This document shows, one piece after another, positions 7,549 to 15,380 of a stretch of 43,357 bases of DNA. The notes beneath the pieces are model-generated. The model was given only the letters and a program-made list of their open reading frames with translations. It was not told the DNA's origin and searched no databases. The position numbers were made by a program, and so were the translations under genes. The DNA is from G963674505 sp964575975 (GTDB lineage: Bacteria > Desulfobacterota > Desulfobacteria > Desulfobacterales > SKZT01): the NCBI GenBank assembly GCA_964575975.1, contig CAZNTU010000021.1:1-43357 (forward strand), written 5' to 3'. Numbering within the stretch: position 1 is the first letter of the stretch; each line of letters starts with the position of its first letter.

Positions 7549-8028
7549 TTAGGCTCCCGGAAAACCGATATTCCGGCGCTTCTCCCCTATTTTCCCCAAC
7601 AGAACCATCATTTTGCGCGGGGTAAAAGGTTTCTGACAAGATTCGTCCATTTCGGGACGAATGATTTTCTCGCTCATGATTGTGTCTGCAAATCCCGAGA
7701 CGGCGAGCACGCTTATTTCAGGATGCGAATCCCGTATCCACCGCATCAGCTCGATTCCATCCATGCGGGGCATCAAGACGTCCGTAATCACCAGTTGAAA
7801 GGGATTGTCCTCGCAAAAGGAAATCTCGATTCGCTCGCGGGCCATTTTACCGTCGGACGCAGTGTCAAGAGAAAACCCTTCCCTTCTCAAATGGCGTTGG
7901 ATCGTCTTGACGAATTCCGGTTCGTCGTCAACGACGAGAATCCTTTTTATTTCCGCCGATATCGACTTTTTTTCGCTTGCCGCTTTCACCGCATACATGA
8001 TCGAAAAAAACAAAGCTTTAATTTCCAT
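7549..8028 (-). CDS. Single-domain response regulator (CheY-like)
   Basis: Read from ATG 8028 this is a 159-residue protein with an N-terminal extension of about 27 residues followed by one receiver domain: acidic DDE at 34-36, acceptor Asp83 in ITDVLMP, and Lys133 in CQKPF. There is no output domain, so it should signal by protein contact, as CheY or Spo0F do. The start is chosen because GGGGGGAGGAAA lies upstream and because earlier in-frame starts fall in a structured, non-coding leader. It is the first gene of a four-gene operon reading into two CheB-like proteins and a substrate-binding protein. The leader in front of it carries a terminator-like hairpin and a sigma-54 promoter. Confidence 0.8.
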   Translation of the reverse strand: MEIKALFFSIMYAVKAASEKKSISAEIKRILVVDDEPEFVKTIQRHLRREGFSLDTASDGKMARERIEISFCEDNPFQLVITDVLMPRMDGIELMRWIRDSHPEISVLAVSGFADTIMSEKIIRPEMDESCQKPFTPRKMMVLLGKIGEKRRNIGFPGA

Positions 8029-8111
8029 TTCGACGTTTCCTCCCCCCGCTTTTTTCGAAACCGCCGACGCCTTATTTCCATTTCCCTTTTCACGGGTTCG
8101 CTTTTCTTCCG

Positions 8112-8196
8112 AAAAAAAAGGGTGTTTCAAGGCCGGGGGTTTGTCATCTAAGGGGGGAGATGTGCCCGGTGGGAGGAAAGAACCCGGCCTTGAAAC
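8112..8196 (-). terminator. Terminator-like hairpin in the operon leader (possible attenuator)
   Basis: On the minus strand a perfect 14-base stem, GTTTCAAGGCCGGG (8196-8183) with CCCGGCCTTGAAAC (8137-8124), is followed by ACCC and eight T (8119-8112). The 45-base loop holds a smaller CATCT/AGATG hairpin and a pyrimidine tract, TTTCCTCCC (8179-8171), that is exactly complementary to the GGGAGGAAA ribosome binding site of the first gene (8044-8036). It lies about 75 bases into the predicted transcript and ends about 84 bases before the start codon, where an attenuator would be expected. Confidence 0.6.
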
Positions 8197-8280
8197 TAGT
8201 TGGATACGGGACGAGAAGGGAGAGAACATTCGGGAGTGGGCCCCGAAATGCGTTCGCCCCTATATCCGGCTTGATTCTTG

Positions 8281-8297
8281 AGCAATACGCGTGCCAA
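8281..8297 (-). promoter_or_regulatory. Sigma-54 (-24/-12) promoter of the regulator operon
   Basis: The minus strand reads TTGGCACGCGTATTGCT, matching the consensus TGGCACG-N4-TTGCW at every defined position. With GG at -25/-24 (8295/8294) and GC at -13/-12 (8283/8282), transcription should start near 8270, giving a leader of about 240 bases before the start codon at 8028. The gene directly upstream encodes an NtrC-type sigma-54 activator, and palindromic sites lie 170-320 bases upstream, as expected for enhancers. Confidence 0.85.
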
Positions 8298-8465
8298 AAA
8301 TCCGCACGACTGGAAACTCGAACGGAAACATCCCTTGCATTCCAAAAAGGAAAAACTTCAAACCCTGTCGATACGCCAATCCGCAGTTTGCAGCGAAATT
8401 TTTTCCGGAGCGATAGAACGGGCAAAAAGGCGGTCCGGGTCGCGTGGAATCCTCAATGGAACCGC

Positions 8466-8479
8466 CGACGCCTATGTCG
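8466..8479. promoter_or_regulatory. Degenerate third copy of the palindromic operator-like site
   Basis: CGAC-N6-GTCG (8466-8469 and 8476-8479) has the same four-base arms and six-base spacer as the two stronger sites nearby, with a different spacer sequence (GCCTAT). It is centred about 200 bases upstream of the predicted sigma-54 transcript start. Confidence 0.35.
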
Positions 8480-8556
8480 TCGCAATTTCCGGAACTATGG
8501 GGCAGGAGCGAGGACGAGGGCTTCGACATCTTGTTTTTGCAATGCTATTTCGACAA

Positions 8557-8574
8557 TGCGACCTAAATGTCGCA
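8557..8574. promoter_or_regulatory. Palindromic enhancer-like site 1
   Basis: TGCGAC (8557-8562) and GTCGCA (8569-8574) form a perfect inverted repeat around the six-base spacer CTAAAT. A second site with the same spacer is centred exactly 21 bases away, two helical turns, as expected for two activator dimers on the same DNA face. The centre is about 295 bases upstream of the predicted transcript start. Confidence 0.65.
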
Positions 8575-8578
8575 GCTG

Positions 8579-8594
8579 ACGACCTAAATGTCGC
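8579..8594. promoter_or_regulatory. Palindromic enhancer-like site 2, overlapping the activator gene's stop codon
   Basis: CGAC (8580-8583), spacer CTAAAT and GTCG (8590-8593) repeat the core of site 1. The site covers the stop codon (TAG, 8586-8584) and last codons of the NtrC-type gene, so the spacer identity is partly coding. Confidence 0.55.
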
Positions 8595-9951
8595 GCAGGA
8601 ATTCTTGCCAACCGGGGTCCTTTTTAAGTCGCGCAATCTTTCTCTGAACCTGTCGTACCGAAACCCCCAGAATATCGGCGGCTTGCTGCCGCCCCCCCCC
8701 TGTTTGGACCAAAACATAGACAAAATGCCTGTCGGCTTCCTCCTTCAACGTACAGAGGCTGCGTCCGAAAGGATTTGCAGGTCCCGGTTCCCCCCCCAAA
8801 GCCTGCGGGAAGACAAGCTCGGAATCCGTCAGCAGGACCGCCGTCTCCACCAGTTGCTTCAATTCACGCACGTTTCCCGGATAGCTTTTCTGTAGAAGGT
8901 ACCGCACGGCTTCGGGATGAAACCCTTTGACGACCTTGCCGTAGCGTTTGCAGGCTTTTTCCAGAAACCATTCCGCCAAAAGCGGAATGTCGCCGTCCCT
9001 TTCCCTCAAGGGCGGAAGGTGAATATGGGCGGATTTGAGACGATAGAACAAATCGAGCCGGAACTTGCCCTCCCGGCAGGCTTTGTTCAGATCCTGGTTG
9101 GTGGCCGACACGATTCTCGCGGATACGGAACAGGCTTTCGTGTCGCCGAGGGGCGTGACGGTGCTGTCTTCGAGGACCCGCAGGAATTTGGCTTGCAAGT
9201 GGAAAGCCAGTTCCCCTATTTCGTCCAGGAAAAGAGTGCCGCCGCTGGCTTGGCGGAAATATCCCGGGTAGTCGTTGGCCGCGCCGGTAAAAGAACCCTT
9301 CACGTGGCCGAAAAACTGGCTCTCGAAAAGGGAGTCGGGAACGGACGACACGTTAACCGGGATGAAAGGGCCGTTCGGGCAAGGCCCTCCGCGATGGATT
9401 CCTCTGGCAAGAAGCTCCTTGCCCGTCCCGGATTCGCCGGTGACAATGATTGGCGCGCCGCTTCCGGCCATGACTTGGGCGAACGAAAGCAGTTCGATCA
9501 TCCGGGGACATCGTGTGACTATGTCGGAAAATATTTCCGGAATGCCGTTTTCCTTCGAAGATTTGTTCCCGGCCAGCCCGGCCAGAAGCCCTTTGCGTTC
9601 GTAAGCCCGTTGCAGCGACAAAACAAGACGGTCGGGATCGACCGTTTTCACCAGATAGTCGTACGCGCCGTTCCTTACCGCCTTTACCGCGGTCGAAACA
9701 TCGTCCAGCGCCGTCAGCATGACAAATTCCGTCTCGGGCTTGAAAGGCTTGGTCGAAACCATCACCTCCATGCCGTCCATTCCCGGCATGAGCAAGTCCA
9801 ACAGGACGATATCGTAGTCGTTCGCCCTGATCGATTCGACCGCCTCTTTTCCGTTGTCGCAAATATCGACCTTGTCGTAGCCGCGACGCCTGAGCATCCG
9901 CCGAATGGACGTCAGCGCCACCCGCTCGTCGTCCACGATCAAAATTTTCAT
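8584..9951 (-). CDS. NtrC-family sigma-54-dependent response regulator
   Basis: Read from ATG 9951 the protein has 455 residues. The receiver domain (1-120) has acceptor Asp52 in LLDLLMP and Lys102. The AAA+ domain (about 138-375) has Walker A GESGTGKE (172-179), a sigma-54 contact loop reading GSFTGA (219-224, where GAFTGA is usual), Walker B around LFLDEIGEL (240-248) and an arginine-finger region (FYRLK, RERDGDIP). The C-terminus has a Fis-type helix-turn-helix (RQQAADILGVSVRQVQRKI). It would be phosphorylated by the kinase encoded just upstream, whose stop overlaps this start (ATGA), and activate sigma-54 promoters. A near-perfect sigma-54 promoter lies 290 bases downstream in front of the next operon, with palindromic sites in between, which makes that operon its likely target. 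Confidence 0.9.
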   Translation of the reverse strand: MKILIVDDERVALTSIRRMLRRRGYDKVDICDNGKEAVESIRANDYDIVLLDLLMPGMDGMEVMVSTKPFKPETEFVMLTALDDVSTAVKAVRNGAYDYLVKTVDPDRLVLSLQRAYERKGLLAGLAGNKSSKENGIPEIFSDIVTRCPRMIELLSFAQVMAGSGAPIIVTGESGTGKELLARGIHRGGPCPNGPFIPVNVSSVPDSLFESQFFGHVKGSFTGAANDYPGYFRQASGGTLFLDEIGELAFHLQAKFLRVLEDSTVTPLGDTKACSVSARIVSATNQDLNKACREGKFRLDLFYRLKSAHIHLPPLRERDGDIPLLAEWFLEKACKRYGKVVKGFHPEAVRYLLQKSYPGNVRELKQLVETAVLLTDSELVFPQALGGEPGPANPFGRSLCTLKEEADRHFVYVLVQTGGGRQQAADILGVSVRQVQRKIARLKKDPGWQEFLRDI

Positions 9952-11576
9952 AGACGCTGCCTGTCGGTCGTGTAGATGATATTGAGAAGCTTGTTTATCT
10001 CGAAAGGTTTCTCCAGGATGCAATCCGGCAGGACGGCTCCTTCGGGAGGCCTCGCCAGCAAGTTGTGATGGCCGGAATAAAGTATTACGGAAATCAATGG
10101 AAACCGTTTTTTTATTTTTTGCAGAAGATCCCAGCCGTCGATTCCTGGCATCATGAGATCGGTCAGGACGATATCCACCTCCGGATGCTGTTCCAGATAG
10201 GCGAGAACGCTTTCGGGGTTGCTGGTGCTTTCGAAGACCATCTTTTTGACCTCGACGAACAACGTCTTGAGCATGTCGAGCATCAGGACGTCGTCGTCGA
10301 CGCAAAGAATGGCGGGACGGATATCGATTTTCAGTTCGCCGTCCACGGGCAGAAAGACCATGAAGCGGCTCCCTATGTCCGGCCTCGAGTGAACGCCTAT
10401 TTTTCCGCCATGCTCCTGAACGAGTCCGTACGAGACCGAAAGACCCAATCCCGTCCCCCCGGCGTTTCTTCGCCTGGTGAAAAAGGGTTCGAATATTCTT
10501 TCCAGAACATCCGTTTTCATTCCCGTGCCGTTGTCCTCCACTTCAAGGAGAACGCACCCGGGAGCCTCCAGCAGTTTTGTCCTTATTTTGATGCTCCCCT
10601 TCTCGCGATCCGGTATCGCCTGCGCCGCGTTGACCAGCAAATTGGCGACCACCTGCTCCAGCTTTTGAAAATTGCCCTTGATCTCCGGAAGGTCGTCCGA
10701 AAGGTCGACCCGAATGTCCATCGCCGATTTGCGAAGCTGTCCTCCCACGATCACCAGCGTCTTTTCGACCACTTCGTTGACGTTCAAGGACTTGAAATCG
10801 GCCCCCGCGTCCGCGCGGGCGAATTCCTTGAGGTTTTCCACCACCTTGGTGATGCGGTCCGATCCGATTTTGATCGCCTGGATGATTTCCCCCATGTCCT
10901 GGCACAACTCCGGCATGGTCATGTTGCAATTTCGCCAGTCGGGACGATGCGAACCGTACTCCATCAATATCGGTTCGAATATTTGCCAAGTCTCCTCGAG
11001 GATCGGTATATTGTAAGTGATAAAGCTGTTCGGATTGTTGATCTCGTGGGCGACCCCTGCGACCACCTCTCCCAACGACGCCAGCTTGTCGGCCTGGATG
11101 ATCTGCTGCAAACGGTAGTCGGACTCTTGGCGAAGCTTCTTTTCCTCGCTGATGTCCTGCAACGCGCCGACTACGCGTTTGATTTTCCCGTCCCGTCCTT
11201 TCACGGTCCGTCGCGTGTCGGACAACCATCGGTACGTGCCGTCGGCGATCCTGAAACGATATTCCGCCTGGAATTTTTCGTGGCCGCAGGAAACCTCCAA
11301 TTCCTCTAGAAATTTCTTGCGGTCGTCCTCGTGAATACAATTGGCTAAAAAGGCGGGATCTTCCAGGAATTGCGAAGGAGTGTAGCCGGTCATTTCCTCC
11401 ACCGACCGGCTTACGTAGGTCAATTCGAAATTCGCCCGCGCCTCGCGGGCATAGGCGACGACCGGGAGAGACTCCAACAACATCGAGAGCTGCTGCGTTC
11501 TTTCGTCGTTTTCGTCTTTTTCGGAAGGAATATCCGTTTCTCTATTTCCGCGGCGGTACGAAGTACAAGTGTTCAT
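9948..11576 (-). CDS. Soluble hybrid histidine kinase (PAS-HisKA-HATPase-REC)
   Basis: Read from ATG 11576 (GGAG eight bases before) the protein has 542 residues and no membrane segment, so it senses a cytoplasmic signal. A PAS domain with PAC motif (about 25-145) is followed by a HisKA region with HEINNPNSF (His177) and an expanded helical linker, then a HATPase_c domain with N box (NLLVNAAQAI), G1 (EDNGTGM), F box (FEPFFT) and G2 (GGTGLGLS). A C-terminal receiver (about 420-540) has acceptor Asp473 in LTDLMMP and EKPFE. The C-terminal receiver suggests autoregulation or a phosphorelay. The stop codon overlaps the start of the NtrC-type regulator by four bases, so the pair is translationally coupled and almost surely forms one two-component system. 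Confidence 0.9.
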   Translation of the reverse strand: MNTCTSYRRGNRETDIPSEKDENDERTQQLSMLLESLPVVAYAREARANFELTYVSRSVEEMTGYTPSQFLEDPAFLANCIHEDDRKKFLEELEVSCGHEKFQAEYRFRIADGTYRWLSDTRRTVKGRDGKIKRVVGALQDISEEKKLRQESDYRLQQIIQADKLASLGEVVAGVAHEINNPNSFITYNIPILEETWQIFEPILMEYGSHRPDWRNCNMTMPELCQDMGEIIQAIKIGSDRITKVVENLKEFARADAGADFKSLNVNEVVEKTLVIVGGQLRKSAMDIRVDLSDDLPEIKGNFQKLEQVVANLLVNAAQAIPDREKGSIKIRTKLLEAPGCVLLEVEDNGTGMKTDVLERIFEPFFTRRRNAGGTGLGLSVSYGLVQEHGGKIGVHSRPDIGSRFMVFLPVDGELKIDIRPAILCVDDDVLMLDMLKTLFVEVKKMVFESTSNPESVLAYLEQHPEVDIVLTDLMMPGIDGWDLLQKIKKRFPLISVILYSGHHNLLARPPEGAVLPDCILEKPFEINKLLNIIYTTDRQRL

Positions 11577-11769
11577 CGGGCGCTCCAACAGGGACCGTGT
11601 ATGAAGTCGCCATCAATTTTTCCTTACATCGATGGCGGGCGATGCCGGGATCGTTTTCCGATTTTCCCGGATCTCTTCCCCCTATCAAGACGCAAAATTT
11701 CCTTTTGCCTCTTTGTAGATTGTCAGGATACTATGACTTCGCTGCGAATGCAAACAAATATTCGGGCTT

Positions 11770-12186
11770 TCACTTTATTTCATCCAAATACCGTCGCATG
11801 GCCTGGTAATCGTCCTCGTAGATATCCCTGAACTTCACCCCCACATCCCAGCCGTCTTCCCCTGCCGCTCCCTTGCACCAGATCACTTCTCCCACGGCGG
11901 TCAAGGGCGCGACCGCGACACTGTCGTCGATCAGTCTCGAATAGCTTTTTTTGAAACGCTGCCATCCGGCCAAGTGAATTTTCAATTCCACCAGCGTCCC
12001 CGGTTCGTATTGCTTCAGGGCGGTAAAACCGACGCCCCCTTCGGCCATGTCTTTGAGCGCTCCCGTTTCTCCCGCGCCATTGTTCATCGGATACGTGATT
12101 TCTTTGATTTCGACCTTCACTCCACCCAATACTTCGATTTGCCTTGCATATGTTCTTTGGTCATCGACGGTTTCTGCTTTGTTCAT
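11770..12186 (-). CDS. PilZ-like domain protein
   Basis: Read from ATG 12186 this is a 138-residue cytoplasmic protein with the beta-rich profile of PilZ domains: a KDMAEGGVGF block, PGTLVELKIHL, AVGEVIWCK and a closing WDVGVKFRDI. PilZ proteins usually bind cyclic di-GMP through RxxxR and D/NxSxxG. Here the first motif is absent (QRTYARQ) and the second reads DMAEGG, so nucleotide binding is doubtful. The start at MNKAETVDD is chosen for the AAAGA upstream; an earlier in-frame codon at 12237 is possible. It lies 193 bases upstream of the kinase gene on the same strand, so co-transcription is possible but not shown. Confidence 0.65.
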   Translation of the reverse strand: MNKAETVDDQRTYARQIEVLGGVKVEIKEITYPMNNGAGETGALKDMAEGGVGFTALKQYEPGTLVELKIHLAGWQRFKKSYSRLIDDSVAVAPLTAVGEVIWCKGAAGEDGWDVGVKFRDIYEDDYQAMRRYLDEIK

Positions 12187-12272
12187 TCTTTTTTTGCTCC
12201 ATGGATTGTTATAAATCGGGCGTTTCGCGCAACACAAGCGTTCCTTTTAAATCGCGAATCTCGCGCTGAAAC

Positions 12273-13622
12273 CTAAACAACTCCCTGATCCAGCATCGCT
12301 TCCGCCACCTTGACGAACCCCGCGATGTTCGCCCCGACCACGTAGTTTCCGGGAAAACCGTACTGGGCGGCGGTTTGCAGACATGTTCCATGAATGCTTT
12401 GCATTATTATTTTTAGACGTTCGTCCACTTCCGGTCTCGTCCAGCTCAAGCGCATGCTGTTCTGGGTCATTTCCAGGCCGGAAACCGATACGCCGCCCGC
12501 GTTGGCCGCCTTGCCCGGCCCGTACAGCAGCTTGGAATCCAAAAAAACGTCGATTCCGTCCAAGGTGGTGGGCATATTGGCCCCCTCGCAAACTAGTTGG
12601 ACGCCGTTTTTCACGAGATTCGCTGCGTCCTTTCCGTTTATTTCGTTCTGGGTGGCGGACGGAAACGCGCAATCCCCCTTGTGGTCCCACAGAGGATTGT
12701 GGTCGAGCGACGGGTCCGCCGGTGTATAGACCGCGTCCGGGAAGTTGTCCGCGTATTCTTTTATCCTGCCCCTCCTCACGTTTTTAAGACGCATGACAAA
12801 CGACAATTTTTTGGCGTCGATGCCCTTCTCGTCGTAAACGTAACCGGAAGAGTCCGACAAGGTCACGACCTTGGCCCCCAGTTGAATCAGCTTTTCGGCG
12901 GTGTACTGCGCCACGTTGCCCGAACCCGAGACCAGGCACACCTTGTTTTCAAGGCTTTCTCCTCTCGTTGCGAGCATCTCCCGCGCAAAATATACGCTGC
13001 CGTATCCGGTGGCCTCGGGGCGTATCAGACTTCCTCCCCAATTCAAGCTCTTTCCGGTCAACACCCCCGTGAACTCGTTAGCCAGTTTCTTGTACATGCC
13101 GAAAAGATATCCGATCTCCCTGGCGCCCACCCCGATATCCCCCGCCGGCACGTCGGTATTCGGGCCGATATGGCGGTAAAGCTCGCTCATGAAGCTTTGG
13201 CAAAAGGCCATGACCTCCCGGTCGGATTTGCCTTTGGGGTCGAAATCGGAACCGCCTTTGCCTCCGCCCATCGGAAGCGTGGTCAAGGCGTTCTTGAACA
13301 CCTGTTCGAAAGCGAGGAATTTCAAAATCCCGAGGTTTACCGAAGGGTGAAATCTCAAGCCGCCCTTGTAAGGTCCGATGGCGCTGTTCATCTCGACGCG
13401 GAAGCCCCTGTTGACCTGAATGCGGCCTTGGTCGTCCACCCACGGAACGCGGAAGAGAATCACTCGCTCCGGTTCCACCAAGCGCTCCAGAATTTTGGTC
13501 TTTCCATACTCGGGAGTTCTTTCCAGCACGGGCTGGACCGACTCCAAGAACTCCTCCACCGCCTGGTGAAACTCCCTTTCCCCCGGATCCTTGTCCTTGA
13601 CCAATTGCAAAATACCGGACAT
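12273..13622 (-). CDS. gdhA: NADP-type glutamate dehydrogenase
   Basis: This 449-residue protein is of normal length for the hexameric bacterial enzyme that reductively aminates 2-oxoglutarate with ammonium and NAD(P)H. It shows the substrate block GPYKGGLRFHPSVN, the catalytic lysine motif PMGGGKGGSDFDPKG (Lys122), PAGDIGVGAREIG, and a Rossmann fold with SGSGNVAQYTAEKL. The SDSSG at the end of the second strand resembles E. coli GdhA, an NADP-specific enzyme. ATG 13622 has a near-ideal AAGGAGG six bases upstream; a TTG inside that sequence is not used. It starts 28 bases after the ETF:quinone oxidoreductase stop, so the two are likely one operon. This links ammonium assimilation or glutamate oxidation to the 2-oxoglutarate and flavoprotein genes. 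Confidence 0.93.
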   Translation of the reverse strand: MSGILQLVKDKDPGEREFHQAVEEFLESVQPVLERTPEYGKTKILERLVEPERVILFRVPWVDDQGRIQVNRGFRVEMNSAIGPYKGGLRFHPSVNLGILKFLAFEQVFKNALTTLPMGGGKGGSDFDPKGKSDREVMAFCQSFMSELYRHIGPNTDVPAGDIGVGAREIGYLFGMYKKLANEFTGVLTGKSLNWGGSLIRPEATGYGSVYFAREMLATRGESLENKVCLVSGSGNVAQYTAEKLIQLGAKVVTLSDSSGYVYDEKGIDAKKLSFVMRLKNVRRGRIKEYADNFPDAVYTPADPSLDHNPLWDHKGDCAFPSATQNEINGKDAANLVKNGVQLVCEGANMPTTLDGIDVFLDSKLLYGPGKAANAGGVSVSGLEMTQNSMRLSWTRPEVDERLKIIMQSIHGTCLQTAAQYGFPGNYVVGANIAGFVKVAEAMLDQGVV

Positions 13623-13650
13623 GTTCAACCTCCTTGTCTTTGGTTAGCTG

Positions 13651-15324
13651 TCATACTACCGTATACCCCGGTCCTTCCCCTCCCTCCGGGCAGGTCCAAT
13701 CGATATTCTTGAACGGGTCCTTTATGTCGCAAGTCTTGCAATGGAGGCAGTTGGCCGGATTCAGCTTCAATCTGGGTCTCGATTTGCCCTCCTCGATTTC
13801 GATCTCGTAGACGTTGCCGGGGCAAAAACGGGTGCAGGGACTTTTGTACTTCGGATAGCATTCGTGCATGCATACGTTTGTGTCGCGAACGATCAAGTGC
13901 GAAGGCTGATCCTCCCGATGCACGGTTTTGGACAAATAGACGCCGGTGAGCTTGTCCGCGTAAAGCTCTCCGTCGTAGATTTTCTTGTCCAGGGGCTTGG
14001 CCCTCCTGAAAATCGGCGTCGACGCCGGCAGCAGAGTTTCGCAGTCCTCCGTCGCGGGCATGGCGTCCCGAACGCCTTTTCCGCCTGTGAAATACTGGGC
14101 GCCCAGGTAAACCAGCTTGAGCGGCATTTTCTTGGCCAACGCCTGCGCGAAGTTTCTTCCTTCGTATATTTCCTCCTTCAGCCAACTCTCGTCGAAAAGC
14201 CGACGGTACGCCCCCAAAGCTTCCTTGTCGAAACGGCCCTTCTCCAAAGCCTCGGCGGCGGCCTCGGCGGCGAGCATGCCGGACTTCATGGACGCATGTA
14301 TCCCCTTGAGGCCGGGCACATGCTGCATGGCCGCCGCTCCTCCCACGAACATGGCGCCGTCCGTCGCAAGCTCCGGAATCGTATAGTATCCGCCCGTGGA
14401 AACGGTCCTCGCGCCCGATTCCACGATTTTGCCGCCCTTGATTATTTCGGCTATGAAAGGATGCGATTTGAACTGCACGAACTTTTCGTAAGGATCGAGC
14501 ATAGAGTCCTCGTAGGAAAGACCCGTCAAGTATCCGAGCGTGATCCGGCCGTCCTTCATCTCGTATATGAAACCGCCTCCCGGCGTGTCCAGTCCGAGCG
14601 GGTAGCCCAGAGTATGGATGTCGTTCCCCTTGCTGTCCTTGAAATAGTTGTCTTCCGGAAGCTGAATCACTTCCTTGACGCCGGTTTCGAAAACCTGCGG
14701 CATCTTGGGTCTCGCGGATGGGATTTTCTCCATGATTTTTTTGAACAGGCTCCCTCTCGCGCCTTCGCCGAACACGACCACCTTGGCCATTATGTCGATC
14801 CCCGGCTCGAAATTGCCCTTGGGGTTTCCATCCTTGTCGAGCCCCTTGTCGCCGGTTCGCACGCCTATGATTGTCGCGCCGTCCGAATCGTAGAGAACTT
14901 CGGTCCCGGCGAACCCGGGGAACAGGTTCGCCCCCGCTTCCTCGGCGACCCCGGCCATCCACCGGACGAGCCTCGAAAGGCTGACGATCTCGAACCCGGC
15001 GTTGTGCATGTATTTAGGGACTAAAGGAAGCCTGAATGCCCGGGTCGGAGTCAGAAAATAAAATTCGTCGCCCTTGACGTTTTTTTCGACGGGACACCCC
15101 TTTTTCCTGTAGTCGGGCAAGAGTTCCTTGAGCGCAACCGGATTCATGACGGCGCCGGACAGCGCGTGAGAGCCGAATTCCGCGCCTTTTTCTATGACGG
15201 CCACTTCCAGGCCGAGTTCCTTCTCGTTGGATATTTGCATCAGCCGGATGGCGCCGGCAAGACAGGCGGGGCCTCCGCCCACGAATAGGACGTCGAATTC
15301 GATTTGTTCGCGTTCAATGTTCAT
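13651..15324 (-). CDS. Electron-transfer flavoprotein:ubiquinone oxidoreductase (ETF-QO)
   Basis: The 557 residues match the family length. The enzyme takes electrons from reduced ETF through FAD and a [4Fe-4S] cluster to membrane quinone. Visible motifs are the FAD-binding GGGPACLAGAIRL, EKGAEFGSHALSGAV, LGYLTGLSYEDS, GGAAAMQHVPGLKGIHASMKSG-type membrane-facing block, and the C-terminal cluster region with CPGNVYEIE, CLHCKTCDIKDP and WTCPEGGEGPGY. The last glycine of the GxGxxG fingerprint is Cys, which is unusual. ATG 15324 follows GAGGTG. No etfA or etfB is in the window; the partner must be elsewhere. Upstream is a divergent promoter region shared with a YihY-type gene, and gdhA follows. 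Confidence 0.92.
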   Translation of the reverse strand: MNIEREQIEFDVLFVGGGPACLAGAIRLMQISNEKELGLEVAVIEKGAEFGSHALSGAVMNPVALKELLPDYRKKGCPVEKNVKGDEFYFLTPTRAFRLPLVPKYMHNAGFEIVSLSRLVRWMAGVAEEAGANLFPGFAGTEVLYDSDGATIIGVRTGDKGLDKDGNPKGNFEPGIDIMAKVVVFGEGARGSLFKKIMEKIPSARPKMPQVFETGVKEVIQLPEDNYFKDSKGNDIHTLGYPLGLDTPGGGFIYEMKDGRITLGYLTGLSYEDSMLDPYEKFVQFKSHPFIAEIIKGGKIVESGARTVSTGGYYTIPELATDGAMFVGGAAAMQHVPGLKGIHASMKSGMLAAEAAAEALEKGRFDKEALGAYRRLFDESWLKEEIYEGRNFAQALAKKMPLKLVYLGAQYFTGGKGVRDAMPATEDCETLLPASTPIFRRAKPLDKKIYDGELYADKLTGVYLSKTVHREDQPSHLIVRDTNVCMHECYPKYKSPCTRFCPGNVYEIEIEEGKSRPRLKLNPANCLHCKTCDIKDPFKNIDWTCPEGGEGPGYTVV

Positions 15325-15366
15325 GCTTGTTTCACCTCTTCATTTTTTCCGAATAATGGTCTATTT

Positions 15367-15380
15367 ACATGTTTTCATGT
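15367..15380. promoter_or_regulatory. Small palindrome in the ETF-QO / YihY divergent region
   Basis: ACATG-N4-CATGT lies 43 bases upstream of the ETF-QO start codon, in the 181-base region between divergent genes. It could be an operator or the tip of a leader hairpin; nothing else supports it. Confidence 0.25.

Noticed and set aside
7529..7639. Longer start for the zinc-ribbon CheB-like protein (449 residues)
   Set aside because: The additional 37 residues overlap the upstream response regulator gene by 90 bases and precede the zinc ribbon without any domain; the internal ATG fits the gene spacing.
9952..10305. 118-residue N-terminal extension of the NtrC-type regulator
   Set aside because: It overlaps the kinase's receiver domain in another frame; the receiver of the regulator begins cleanly at ATG 9951.
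13741..15024. A 427-codon plus-strand frame inside ETF-QO
   Set aside because: It is antisense to a well-supported ETF-QO gene and has no recognisable domain.
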